Shown piece after piece: positions 25,712 through 33,869 of a stretch of DNA of 64,000 nucleotides. Under the pieces are notes generated by a model. It was not told the origin of the DNA, searched no databases, and saw only the letters and a program-made list of their open reading frames with translations. Source of the DNA: Rhizosphaericola sp047606825 (GTDB lineage Bacteria; Bacteroidota; Bacteroidia; Chitinophagales; Chitinophagaceae); the NCBI GenBank assembly GCA_047606825.1, contig JASGDY010000104.1:1-64000 (forward strand), read 5' to 3'. Positions within the stretch are counted from its first letter, which is position 1. Every line of letters begins with the position of its first letter. A program made the translations under genes and the position numbers.

Positions 25712-26140
25712 TCATCGCAGTCCGGAAGCAGAACCATTGCGGTGCTTACGGGAAGAAGTGGAAATCCCCAGCCCCAACATTATCCATCCTGCGATTAACG
25801 CAAGACCGCCAACCGGCGTGACCGGTCCCAGCCATCCAAAACCAGTAATCTTGTACGCAGAGACAAATGTCAAGGCATATAGGGAACCACTAAACAGCAA
25901 GATGCCCACGGAAAACAGGACAATGGCCGCATAAATCTTGTTATTGTTGTATTTGCCATACATATAACTGGCAAACAACAACGCAAACACATGGTAAAAC
26001 TGGTATTGGACACCCGTCTGGAATATCTCGACCATCGGCAAAGGCACTTTCGCTTTCAGCCCGTGTGCGGAATAGGCTCCCAAGGCTACCGTAATCGCCC
26101 CCAGAAAAGCCGCGCCGCGCATTAGTTGGTGGTAATTCAT
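25712..26140 (-). CDS. DUF423 family small membrane protein
   Basis: 142 aa from the ATG at 26140, with about four hydrophobic segments. The N-terminus (GAAFLGAITVALGAYSAHGL) and the block FQTGVQYQFYHVFALL are the conserved features of DUF423 (YwdK-like) proteins, which are widespread and of unknown function. Upstream on the minus strand is a pyrimidine tract CTTTTACCATTTTACTTTTT. No functional clue from neighbours. Confidence 0.88.
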   Translation of the reverse strand: MNYHQLMRGAAFLGAITVALGAYSAHGLKAKVPLPMVEIFQTGVQYQFYHVFALLFASYMYGKYNNNKIYAAIVLFSVGILLFSGSLYALTFVSAYKITGFGWLGPVTPVGGLALIAGWIMLGLGISTSSRKHRNGSASGLR

Positions 26141-26177
26141 TCTCAATTAAAAAGTAAAATGGTAAAAGAATAAGAGA

Positions 26178-26302
26178 CTGTTTGATTTAAGTTTTTCTGT
26201 ACGGTTTTATATGCTTCCAAGACATAAAAACGTGTGTTGCTTCCCGCACAGTCCCCGCCGCGGCGGGAGACTGTGCGGAGAAGAAAATAACTCAAACAGC
26301 TT
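26178..26302. repeat. Nested inverted repeat with GC-rich hairpin
   Basis: Outer arms CTGTTTGA (26178-26185) and TCAAACAG (26292-26299) surround a strong stem: CCGCACAGTC (26244-26253) with GACTGTGCGG (26269-26278), continued by CCCGCCG/CGGCGGG. The right flank matches 17254-17284. It may end aroK transcription (minus strand) or be only a mobile repeat. Confidence 0.7.
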
Positions 26303-26355
26303 CTAAAAGCAATTTATCTATCATCAATACATTTAACACATTACGATACATTCGG

Positions 26356-26856
26356 TTAATCAATCAAAAAGTCAAAATGATGTTCTTCCAGTGCCGGCCC
26401 CAGATGGTATTGCGCCAGACGGTAAAACGGCAACCGCTCTTCCAATTTATCTTCCAAGAACTGTCGCAGTTCAAGGTCGGACAACCGGCTCAGCAATGGG
26501 CGGTGCGATTTCTCCGGCATCAGCCGCCGTACCAGTTCGTCCAGGGACTCCTGCATCCAGATGGTCGTACCGTTGGCATTCATCCATTCCATATTGCCGT
26601 TGTAACAGGGCGTACCGCCACCTGTGGCGAGTATAAAATCATCTTCGGTTGCAAAATCCCGCAAGGTCTGGGTTTCCAGTTCCCGGAAATACTTTTCCCC
26701 TCTCTGCGCAAATATCTCCGCAATCGTCATCCCTGCCTTTTCGACAATGACCGTGTCCAAGTCATAGACAGCGCATTGCAGTTTCCGAGCCAGCAACCGC
26801 GACCAATAACTTTTGCCTACGCCCATCATTCCTATCAGAAAAACTTTCATGTCCAT
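26356..26856 (-). CDS. aroK: Shikimate kinase
   Basis: 166 aa, usual length. Walker A GMMGVGKSY near the N-terminus, the shikimate-binding DLDTVIVEKAG with its DxD-type aspartates, GEKYFRELE and the ATGGGTPCY loop, and the lid MPEKSHRPLL. It phosphorylates shikimate at O3 in aromatic amino-acid synthesis. The ATG at 26850, two codons later, is an equally good start. A TTTTGCTTTTCCCTTTTTAC tract precedes it. Confidence 0.95.
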   Translation of the reverse strand: MDMKVFLIGMMGVGKSYWSRLLARKLQCAVYDLDTVIVEKAGMTIAEIFAQRGEKYFRELETQTLRDFATEDDFILATGGGTPCYNGNMEWMNANGTTIWMQESLDELVRRLMPEKSHRPLLSRLSDLELRQFLEDKLEERLPFYRLAQYHLGPALEEHHFDFLID

Positions 26857-26993
26857 TCAAGTCAAGAGTAAAAAGGGAAAAGCAAAAAATGCCCAACGTT
26901 ACATTGCTGGCATCCAATGCAAAGTGCGTTTAATGGTTGACAACAAATACTATCGGTGCGCCACAAGGCGACAAAGCTAAAGTATTGCCCTAT

Positions 26994-27260
26994 ATGTTGT
27001 ACAATATTTTTCTTCCTTTTCTCAATGGATATATACTTTGCAAAGGACAGAGAGGCATGGAAAAAGCCAAAGCCGAAGTTTTCCACAATTTGTTGGTTGC
27101 GGACAAGTTGACTGTATGTGAAATTGCCAGCTTTGCTGGCGTTTCTGAGGCGTTTGTCAAAAAGATACGCACAAGCCTTGAAAAGAAACGTATAAGTAAT
27201 CCCGTTCCAAAAAATGGTGGCAGGATTGCACGAATGACCTATTTTCATACCAACCATTAG
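26994..27260 (+). pseudogene. Probable C-terminal fragment of an Rpn/PD-(D/E)XK-type nuclease
   Basis: The readable part ends in a helix-turn-helix-like stretch (EVFHNLLVADKLTVCEIASF, then AGVSEAFVKKIRTSLEKKR). It resembles the C-terminal tail of Rpn-family 'transposase/nuclease' proteins common in Bacteroidota. No PD-(D/E)XK core is present upstream, and the N-terminal 40 residues of the frame look non-homologous. No good start was found; ATG at 26994 or 27057 is possible. A small standalone DNA-binding protein is the alternative. Confidence 0.4.
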
Positions 27261-27305
27261 CCAATATCTATGAATAGTTAACTGTTTTTTGCTGTTATCT
27301 TGATA

Positions 27306-28103
27306 TTAGCCCGCCTGTTCCTTGATATAATATGGCCGCGTGAACACTTGTCGTTGCAGGGTAAAAGGATGGGAAGTGATGTCCACGTCCACTGAAAATA
27401 TGGTATAGATGTTCCTGTCGGTAAGCACTTCCTCCGGGGTGCCGTCGTAGAATTTACGGCCGTTTTTGAGCAGTATCATCCTGTCTGCATATTGGGCAGC
27501 GAGGTTCATGTCATGTATGGCGGCTATGACCATACAGCCTTTTTCGGCCAAGGTTTTGAGTATGGCGAGCGTCAGTTGCTGGAACTGGATGTCCATCGCC
27601 GAAGTCGGTTCGTCCACCAGCAGGAGCGCGTTGGGGGATTCCCATATCTGCGCCAGTACGCGGGCAAGGTGCACTCTTTGCTGTTCACCTCCGGACAAGG
27701 TAAGTATTGAGCGGTTGGCGATAAGGTCGAGGCTGCATATATCCATCGTTTCCTGGACGATTCGCTTGTCGTCGTCAGACGGTTTTCCGTTGTAGTGCGG
27801 ATAACGTCCCATCATGACGATTTCCTCCACGCTGAAGTCCATCGATACATGTACCTGTTGCGAAAGCGTTGCCCTGATACGGGCCAGTTCCGTCGGATGG
27901 TAGTCCTGCAAGAACAAGCCATCCAGCTTGACGCATCCCATGGAAGGTTCTTTTTCTCCGGAGAGCATTTTTAGGAGTGTCGATTTTCCCGCACCGTTGG
28001 CACCAAGCAGGACGACGAGTTCGCCAGGACGGACGGTAAAACTGACGTCTTTCAACAAAGTATTTTTTTGTACCCAGTAAGAAACTTTTTCTACGCTGAC
28101 CAT
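27306..28103 (-). CDS. hmuV: Haem ABC transporter ATP-binding protein
   Basis: 265 aa. Walker A GANGAGKS (34-41), signature LSGGEQQRVHLARVLAQ, and Walker B LLLVDEPTSAMD. The D-loop and H-loop region follows (AAIHDMNLAAQYADRM). FepC/HmuV-type ATPases energise import of haem, cobalamin or siderophores. The adjacent permease, periplasmic binding protein, divergent heme oxygenase and TonB receptor point to haem. It is the last gene of the minus-strand hmuTUV group, 10 nt after hmuU. Confidence 0.9.
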   Translation of the reverse strand: MVSVEKVSYWVQKNTLLKDVSFTVRPGELVVLLGANGAGKSTLLKMLSGEKEPSMGCVKLDGLFLQDYHPTELARIRATLSQQVHVSMDFSVEEIVMMGRYPHYNGKPSDDDKRIVQETMDICSLDLIANRSILTLSGGEQQRVHLARVLAQIWESPNALLLVDEPTSAMDIQFQQLTLAILKTLAEKGCMVIAAIHDMNLAAQYADRMILLKNGRKFYDGTPEEVLTDRNIYTIFSVDVDITSHPFTLQRQVFTRPYYIKEQAG

Positions 28104-28113
28104 GGTTGATGAT

Positions 28114-29157
28114 TTATTGGTTGTACAACTTTTTTTTGTCTTTTATCAGGATATACAAAAATACGGGTGTTCCCAGTATTGCCGTGACAATGCCGATGGG
28201 TAATTCCATCGGGGCGATGACTGTCCGTGCCAATAAGTCGGACAATGTCAGCGTCAGTGCGCCCAGCAATGCGGAAGCAGGCAGGACAAAACGGTTGTCC
28301 GTAACGCCAACCATCCGTAATATATGCGGCACCAGCAGTCCGACGAAACTGATGATACCTGTAAATGCCACTGACACGCCGACTGCCAATGTCGCCAACA
28401 GCACAATCCTGTTTTTGACTTTGCTGGCCTGCATTCCCAATAGGTTGGTCTGCACTTCCCCGAGTGCAAAAGTATTTAGTGGTTTTGCAAATCGGGGCAG
28501 CAACAGCAATGCAATCGTAATGAACGGCACACATCCCCAGACGGCCTGCCATGTCGCTCCGGCAAGGCTTCCCATCATCCAAAACGTGATGCTGCGCAGT
28601 TGCTGCTCGTCGGCAATAAACGAAAAAAGCCCCGTCAGTGCACCGCAAAGCGCGTTGATGGCAATACCCGCCAGCAACATCGTCGCCGTCAGCGGTGTGC
28701 CGTCTGATTTGGAAATCTGGTAAACGGCAAAGGCCGCTAACGCGCCGCCCACAAACGCACCCAACGCCAACAGGTAGTGTCCCATCAGATTACCCAGATG
28801 GACAAACAGCACCGGCTCCAACGCAATGATAAACGCCGCTGCCAACGACGCACCGGAAGAAATGCCAATCAGTCCAGGCTCGGCCAGCGGATTGCGAAAA
28901 ATGCCCTGTACCGCCGCACCTGATATGCCCAGTGCCGCTCCGGTGGATACGCTCAATATCGTCCGTGGTAACCGGATTTCGCCAATAACACCTTGATATA
29001 CCTCGTCTGCTGTGTAATGTATCGGCAGATGGATTTTCTGCGCCGCCATCAGCACGATGTCTTTCAATGGTATCGGCATCGCACCTATGCTCAACGAGAG
29101 CAATATACTCACGGCCAGCGCAACGGTTAAAGACAGGTATATGATTTTTTGTTTCAT
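28114..29157 (-). CDS. hmuU: Haem ABC transporter permease (FecCD/BtuC family)
   Basis: 347 aa with about ten membrane helices. The FecCD signature GEIRLPRTILSVSTGAALGI and GISGAAVQGIFRNPLAEPGL near residues 65-100 are diagnostic, and GLLVPHILRMVG contains the loop that contacts the ATPase. With HmuV and HmuT it should carry haem from periplasm to cytoplasm. The 185-bp gap to hmuT upstream contains a multi-hairpin dispersed repeat, so expression may be uncoupled from hmuT. Confidence 0.92.
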   Translation of the reverse strand: MKQKIIYLSLTVALAVSILLSLSIGAMPIPLKDIVLMAAQKIHLPIHYTADEVYQGVIGEIRLPRTILSVSTGAALGISGAAVQGIFRNPLAEPGLIGISSGASLAAAFIIALEPVLFVHLGNLMGHYLLALGAFVGGALAAFAVYQISKSDGTPLTATMLLAGIAINALCGALTGLFSFIADEQQLRSITFWMMGSLAGATWQAVWGCVPFITIALLLLPRFAKPLNTFALGEVQTNLLGMQASKVKNRIVLLATLAVGVSVAFTGIISFVGLLVPHILRMVGVTDNRFVLPASALLGALTLTLSDLLARTVIAPMELPIGIVTAILGTPVFLYILIKDKKKLYNQ

Positions 29158-29184
29158 TTCATTTGATTTATAGACTTTGCGTCT

Positions 29185-29299
29185 TTGCTGTTTGGGATTT
29201 GTAATCCCGAACAGCTATCCGTGCATTTCCAATGCTCTTTGTATTTGCGGATTGCAAATCCGCCGCTATGGGTACGGGATTGCAAGTTTCGAACAGCAA
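29185..29299. repeat. Multi-hairpin dispersed repeat inside the hmuTUV operon
   Basis: A divergent member of the GGATTTGTAATCC family (GGGATTTGTAATCCCGA, TTTGCGGATTGCAAATCCGC, GGGATTGCAAGTTTCGAA). It lies in the gap between hmuT and hmuU, where its hairpins would be transcribed. Confidence 0.75.
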
Positions 29300-29342
29300 G
29301 TCTCCATTTGTAACCCGCAACTCTTAACCAGCCTCGCACCTT

Positions 29343-30176
29343 TTACTGCATCAACGCCCGGTTCAGTGCCAAAATCGCCTGAGGAAGACGCACCGAAAAA
29401 TTAATCAAAAGGTGTGGGTCCATATCGATGATTCTTCCGCTCTTGCCGGCTTTGGTCAGTGACATGCCGGGCATTGCCAAAACGGCTTTTTTACCGCCAA
29501 GGCTGCTTATCCCAAAGTCGAACATCAATATAATATCCGGATTGGACTTGACCATCGCTTCCGTGCTGTAAGGCTTGAAGTCGTTAAATTCCTTGATGAC
29601 ATTGTGCCCGCCTGCCAGTTGGATGATGGCGTCCAGACTATTGCCTTTGCCCGCCACGCTCATCGTGCCGGCACCTCTGGCATAGATAAACAATACGCCC
29701 GGATTCTTGGGTCGGTGCTGTCTCACATAAGCCAGCGCATCATTGGCCGCATTCGTCGTGGAGGTGGCTAATTGTACACCTTTGGCATGCTGGTCAAGAC
29801 CGTCCGCTATCTGTTCGATAAATTTTGCCATGCCTTTTACGGAGTATTGCTGCTGCGTCAATACGAGTTTGACGCCGGTGGCTTTCAACTGTTGCTGTAT
29901 CGTGAGGGGTATCATGGCCGCATCGCCGACGACGATGTTGGGACGGAAGGAAAGGATGCTTTCCGCCGACAGTGTACGGCTTTTGCTGACCCGTGGTAAT
30001 TTTTTTGCATAGTCGGGATATTCGCTCGTAACGTCCACGGCCACGATGTTTTTGCCGTAGCCGAGTGCGTCCACGGTTTCCGTGTGTGCGCTGCTCAACG
30101 TAACGATGCGCTGTGCATGGATGCCTACACCCACAAAGACGAACATCAGTGCCGTCAATAATCTAAAAATCATCAT
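29343..30176 (-). CDS. hmuT: Periplasmic haem-binding protein of the ABC transporter
   Basis: 277 aa with a signal peptide ending at about HAQ (residue 22). Class III binding-protein fold. RIVTLSSAHTETVDALG and the block YARGAGTMSVAGKGNSLDAI are typical of HmuT/ShuT, in which a tyrosine in this region ligates haem. It delivers haem to HmuUV. It is the first gene of the minus-strand group and diverges from heme oxygenase across a 146-bp region carrying the tandem operator. Confidence 0.92.
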   Translation of the reverse strand: MMIFRLLTALMFVFVGVGIHAQRIVTLSSAHTETVDALGYGKNIVAVDVTSEYPDYAKKLPRVSKSRTLSAESILSFRPNIVVGDAAMIPLTIQQQLKATGVKLVLTQQQYSVKGMAKFIEQIADGLDQHAKGVQLATSTTNAANDALAYVRQHRPKNPGVLFIYARGAGTMSVAGKGNSLDAIIQLAGGHNVIKEFNDFKPYSTEAMVKSNPDIILMFDFGISSLGGKKAVLAMPGMSLTKAGKSGRIIDMDPHLLINFSVRLPQAILALNRALMQ

Positions 30177-30227
30177 AACCGCAAAAAAAAGATTTCTTCA
30201 TGGATAAAAAGGGGCGTGTTTTCAAAT

Positions 30228-30264
30228 AATACGGATTGAATATAAAATAATACGGATTGAATAT
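30228..30264 (+). promoter_or_regulatory. Tandem 21-bp-spaced operator in the hmuT/heme oxygenase divergent promoter
   Basis: AATACGGATTGAATAT occurs at 30228-30243 and again at 30249-30264, an exact 21-bp period. Both 16-mers are identical to those before the HmuY-like array. The pair is 58 nt from the heme oxygenase ATG and 51 nt from the hmuT ATG, so one bound regulator could control both directions. A weak -7 box (CAATTTTG) follows on the plus strand. Confidence 0.8.
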
Positions 30265-30322
30265 GTCCCCGCGTTTTTTTCTCTTCAATTTTGTACTGTT
30301 AAATCTTAAAAAAACAGCAACT

Positions 30323-30877
30323 ATGGTATCAACAGCAATCAAGGACGTGACCAGAGAGGCACACCAGCAATTGGAAAAACAAGTGGTATTGCGTATCAAA
30401 ACCATCGCATCCGACAGCGACTACGCTGCATTCCTGAAATATTTCTATGCCTATTTCAGTGCGGTCGAACAAAAAGCAGTGCCTTTTGTCGCCGAAGTAT
30501 TAAATGACTACAAAGAACGCCGCAACGCTTCCTACCTCAAAGCCGACATCGAGGCGCTTGGTAGTTCTGTGGAGGCACTGCCCGAGGCTCAAGCACCCGA
30601 AATCAACAGCGTTGCCGAAGCATTCGGCGCACTGTATGTACTGGAAGGTTCCATCATGGGTGGTCCATACATCATCCAGATGTTGCAAAAGCATGGTATT
30701 GACAAAGGCTTTTCCTTTTTTTCCGGTTATGGAGCAGCATCCGGACGTATGTGGAAAGCGTTTCAGGACGTACTGGACGAAGTAGGCGCGGACGAGCAAT
30801 CTGCCAACGCGGCGATGCAGAAAGCATCCGAAACTTTTGAAAAATTTGGTCACGTATTTGAAGCCGCTCTCGTATAA
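30323..30877 (+). CDS. Heme oxygenase
   Basis: 184 aa from the ATG at 30323, which places the conserved N-terminal helix VTREAHQQLEKQ correctly; H14 is the likely proximal haem ligand. The distal helix has YVLEGSIMGGPYI with the flexible glycine run. Heme oxygenase uses O2 and electrons to open haem, releasing iron, CO and biliverdin in the cytoplasm. The stop TAA shares its last A with the ATG of the TonB receptor gene, so the two are translationally coupled. Expression is probably under the tandem operator at 30228-30264. Confidence 0.92.
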   Translation: MVSTAIKDVTREAHQQLEKQVVLRIKTIASDSDYAAFLKYFYAYFSAVEQKAVPFVAEVLNDYKERRNASYLKADIEALGSSVEALPEAQAPEINSVAEAFGALYVLEGSIMGGPYIIQMLQKHGIDKGFSFFSGYGAASGRMWKAFQDVLDEVGADEQSANAAMQKASETFEKFGHVFEAALV

Positions 30878-33270
30878 TGTACATTCATCACCTTGCTTTC
30901 GTACGCAGGGGCAGGCACTTGACAGGGCTGTTGTCCTGCCTGCTTTTGTCCATTGCCGCCCATGCCCAAAAACTACAGTTGAAAGGTGTCGTCCGGGACG
31001 AACAGTCCAAGCCGATTCCCGCCGCCACGGTCATATTGGAACCCGGTCATCTCGAAGCCATCACCGACAATGACGGACGTTTTTTGTTCAAGAGTCTGTA
31101 TCCTGGCCGTTACGCTATCACGTTGAACCATGTCGGATATGCCAATATGGACAGTTCCGTGGTCGTTAAGGAAGATGTGGTCAATATTTTTGATATGGCA
31201 CTTACGCCAAAAGCCAATGCGTTGGAGGATGTGCAGGTAACAGGCCTGGACAAAGCAAAAGCACCAGTACCAGACAACCTGATAAAATCAGAACGCAGTG
31301 CCATGCCCGTAAAAGTCATCACTCGACGCATGATAGAGCTGATGGGCAGCCGTAGGCTGGACGAAGTGCTGAAAGAACAGACAGGTATGGCGATTGTCAA
31401 CAATATTGGCGGTGGTTCGCGGTCGGTAGGCGTACAGATGCAGGGATTTGGGAGTGACTATGTGATGATATTGATAGACGGCCAGCCGATGCTGGGACGC
31501 AACAGCGGTAGTTTTGACCTTTCGCGTATCAGCGTCGCCAATATCGAACGTATCGAAATCATCAAGGGTGCGTCTTCCTGTCTCTATGGCAGTGAAGCAC
31601 TCGGCGGTGCCATCAACATTATCACCAAACACGGTGCGGTGCGTCCGCAGGGACTTGCCTCGGTAACTTACGGTACGCTCAATATCAAAGACATAACCGT
31701 CGAGGGCGAAACCCCGTATTACCACCAGCGGGGCTCGGTTTCGTTGTCCGGCAACTATTACCATACGGATGGCTTCAACACCAATCCGTACCTGACATCG
31801 GGCACGACGGCGCCGCCTTACGATAATTATAGTTTTCAGGGACGCAGCCGTTACCAGTTGGCACAAAACAGTATCGTCGGCGTGAGTGCCAGATACGGAC
31901 TTCGCCGCTCGTTGATGAGCAAAGACTGGGGAGACGACCTCGTCAGCAACGACTACCAGAACGAAAAAGACCTGAACCTGTCCGCTACTTTTGACCATCG
32001 TTTTGCAGATGGCTTGCGGACGATGACGCGTTATTATTTTACAAGGTATTCCACTGACGAAAGTCTAAGATGGACGAGCAGCACGGCCAATACCTCGCAG
32101 AGCGTATTTACACAGAACATGCACCGCGCGGAACAACAGTTTGACAAGAAATGGAACGAGCAACTGGCGTTTACCGGAGGCTTGGGTTTTACTTACGAGC
32201 AGATAAAAGAACAGTCATCGGTCGGCAAGCGCAACCAGTACACCTATTTCGGTTATTTGCAGGGCGACTGGAATCCTACGAAAGACCTCAACTTTGTGGG
32301 CGGTGTACGTTACGACCGCACGCGCTATTACGGCGGCAAAGTCAATCCCAGTTTCGGTGTCCAATACCAGGTACTGCCCGAGCTAAGGTTCAAAGCGGGC
32401 ATCGGTACAGGCTTCAAGGCACCCGACTTCAAGATGCGCTACCAGATATTTTACAATCCTGCCGCCAACTACCTCGTCATCGGAAGCGATATGCTGACAC
32501 AGACTTTGGCAACCATGCGCGAAAACGGTGAAATCAGCGAAACCAGAACCTATATCGTGCAACAGCTCAGCCAAGGGTTGAAACCCGAGCGCAGCACCTC
32601 CTTCAACGTCGGTTACTTATGGCAACCTAAATCCATTTTCAAAATGGAAACCAGCGTATTCTACCACAAAATCTATAACCAGATAGATGCGGTGCTGGTC
32701 GCCACAGGTACGTCGATAGACCAGATATTTTCCTACCGTAACCTGCCGCGCGCGGTCAACAAAGGTGTCGAGACAAGCATCTCCGTCGACCCGTTTTCCA
32801 ACCTGGACATCAACATCGGCTACCAATACCTGATAGCCAAAGACCTGAGCGTGGAGGACAGCATACGCGCCGGGCACTGGCCGTACAGCATCCCGATATA
32901 TGACGCCGCCACGGGCAACTCCTACACGCCCAAACCGTCGGACTATTGGGGCATCGAAAACCGTTCGCGCCACATGCTCAACCTTAAAGTACTGTATACG
33001 TACCAACCTTGGGACTTGACCGCCAACGTGCGTGTCAACTACCGAGGTAAATATCCTTTTGGGGATTACAACGGCAACCAGTTCATCGACAAGTACGACA
33101 TTTTTGTCAAGTCACAGACCCTTGTCAACATTACGTTTGAGAAGAAACTGCTCAACCAGCACCTTAGCCTCCGCCTGTCGGTGGACAACCTGTTGGATTT
33201 CAAGAGTATGTACATACCTGGACAGCCGGGAAGATTGATATTGGGTGGTGTGACGTATCGGTTGTTTTAA
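30877..33270 (+). CDS. TonB-dependent outer membrane receptor, probable haem receptor
   Basis: 797 aa. A signal peptide ends near AHAQ (residue 31), followed by a carboxypeptidase-like regulatory domain (about 33-110) found in Bacteroidota receptors. The plug domain contains VMILIDGQPMLG and IERIEIIKGASSCLYGSEAL, and a 22-strand-type barrel follows. Within the barrel, GFKAPDFKMRY followed by NPAANYLV resembles the FRAP and NPNL haem-receptor motifs. Coupling to heme oxygenase (TAATG) and divergence from hmuTUV support haem, rather than a siderophore, as substrate. It would be the partner of the HmuY-like lipoproteins encoded elsewhere in the window. Confidence 0.9.
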   Translation: MYIHHLAFVRRGRHLTGLLSCLLLSIAAHAQKLQLKGVVRDEQSKPIPAATVILEPGHLEAITDNDGRFLFKSLYPGRYAITLNHVGYANMDSSVVVKEDVVNIFDMALTPKANALEDVQVTGLDKAKAPVPDNLIKSERSAMPVKVITRRMIELMGSRRLDEVLKEQTGMAIVNNIGGGSRSVGVQMQGFGSDYVMILIDGQPMLGRNSGSFDLSRISVANIERIEIIKGASSCLYGSEALGGAINIITKHGAVRPQGLASVTYGTLNIKDITVEGETPYYHQRGSVSLSGNYYHTDGFNTNPYLTSGTTAPPYDNYSFQGRSRYQLAQNSIVGVSARYGLRRSLMSKDWGDDLVSNDYQNEKDLNLSATFDHRFADGLRTMTRYYFTRYSTDESLRWTSSTANTSQSVFTQNMHRAEQQFDKKWNEQLAFTGGLGFTYEQIKEQSSVGKRNQYTYFGYLQGDWNPTKDLNFVGGVRYDRTRYYGGKVNPSFGVQYQVLPELRFKAGIGTGFKAPDFKMRYQIFYNPAANYLVIGSDMLTQTLATMRENGEISETRTYIVQQLSQGLKPERSTSFNVGYLWQPKSIFKMETSVFYHKIYNQIDAVLVATGTSIDQIFSYRNLPRAVNKGVETSISVDPFSNLDINIGYQYLIAKDLSVEDSIRAGHWPYSIPIYDAATGNSYTPKPSDYWGIENRSRHMLNLKVLYTYQPWDLTANVRVNYRGKYPFGDYNGNQFIDKYDIFVKSQTLVNITFEKKLLNQHLSLRLSVDNLLDFKSMYIPGQPGRLILGGVTYRLF

Positions 33271-33303
33271 GCCGTATTTTTGCACACACTTATTAATGTG
33301 GTT

Positions 33304-33708
33304 ATGAACAAAGCGATTCTTTTTATAGCGGTTGTCTATTTCTTTTTTTCCTGCCAACAACAGCCTGTGTATGAACCGGCGCAGGATTCGATGGAAGCTG
33401 GACGCCAGTTTATCGATGGCTGCCTGAAAGGAGAATTTAAACGCGCCAATTTTTACATGGTTCAAGACGCGACCAATAAGGACGAGCTACAAAGAATGCA
33501 AAGTGCCTACGACCGAAAAGACGCGGACTACCGTGTCCAATACCGTCAGGCTTCCATATTGATAGACCACGAAGAGGCGGTGAACGACTCGGTGCGTGTC
33601 ATTTATTATAAAAATTCGTTCGACAAAGAACCACGTAAGGTCAAAGTTGTCCAACGTAGCGACCAATGGCTGGTAGACCTGAAATATACTTTTGACGGGA
33701 ATCTTTGA
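33304..33708 (+). CDS. Small lipoprotein of unknown function (DUF4878-like)
   Basis: 134 aa from the ATG at 33304. Lipobox VYFFFSC gives C17. The mature part is a short alpha+beta domain (AGRQFIDGCLKGEFKRANFY and KVKVVQRSDQWLVDLKYTF) reminiscent of NTF2-like/DUF4878 lipoproteins common in Bacteroidota. It starts 33 nt after the haem receptor and may share its transcript, but no role in haem uptake can be read from the sequence. Confidence 0.72.
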   Translation: MNKAILFIAVVYFFFSCQQQPVYEPAQDSMEAGRQFIDGCLKGEFKRANFYMVQDATNKDELQRMQSAYDRKDADYRVQYRQASILIDHEEAVNDSVRVIYYKNSFDKEPRKVKVVQRSDQWLVDLKYTFDGNL

Positions 33709-33869
33709 CTATGCTGACGCAGTTGACAGAACAAAACAATACTTCAACCACTAATTTATTCCTTCCAGAATATAACAGGGTGATGTTGGTTTCTCTTGCA
33801 TTTTTACTTTTAACTTAGCACGAGATACCGTTACATTCCAAATCTCCTTTTTACTTTTGCCTTTTAAAC

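Noticed and set aside
26937..26993. N-terminal extension of the Rpn-like fragment starting at a TTG
   Set aside because: The added residues resemble no family and the TTG has no supporting promoter or leader signal.
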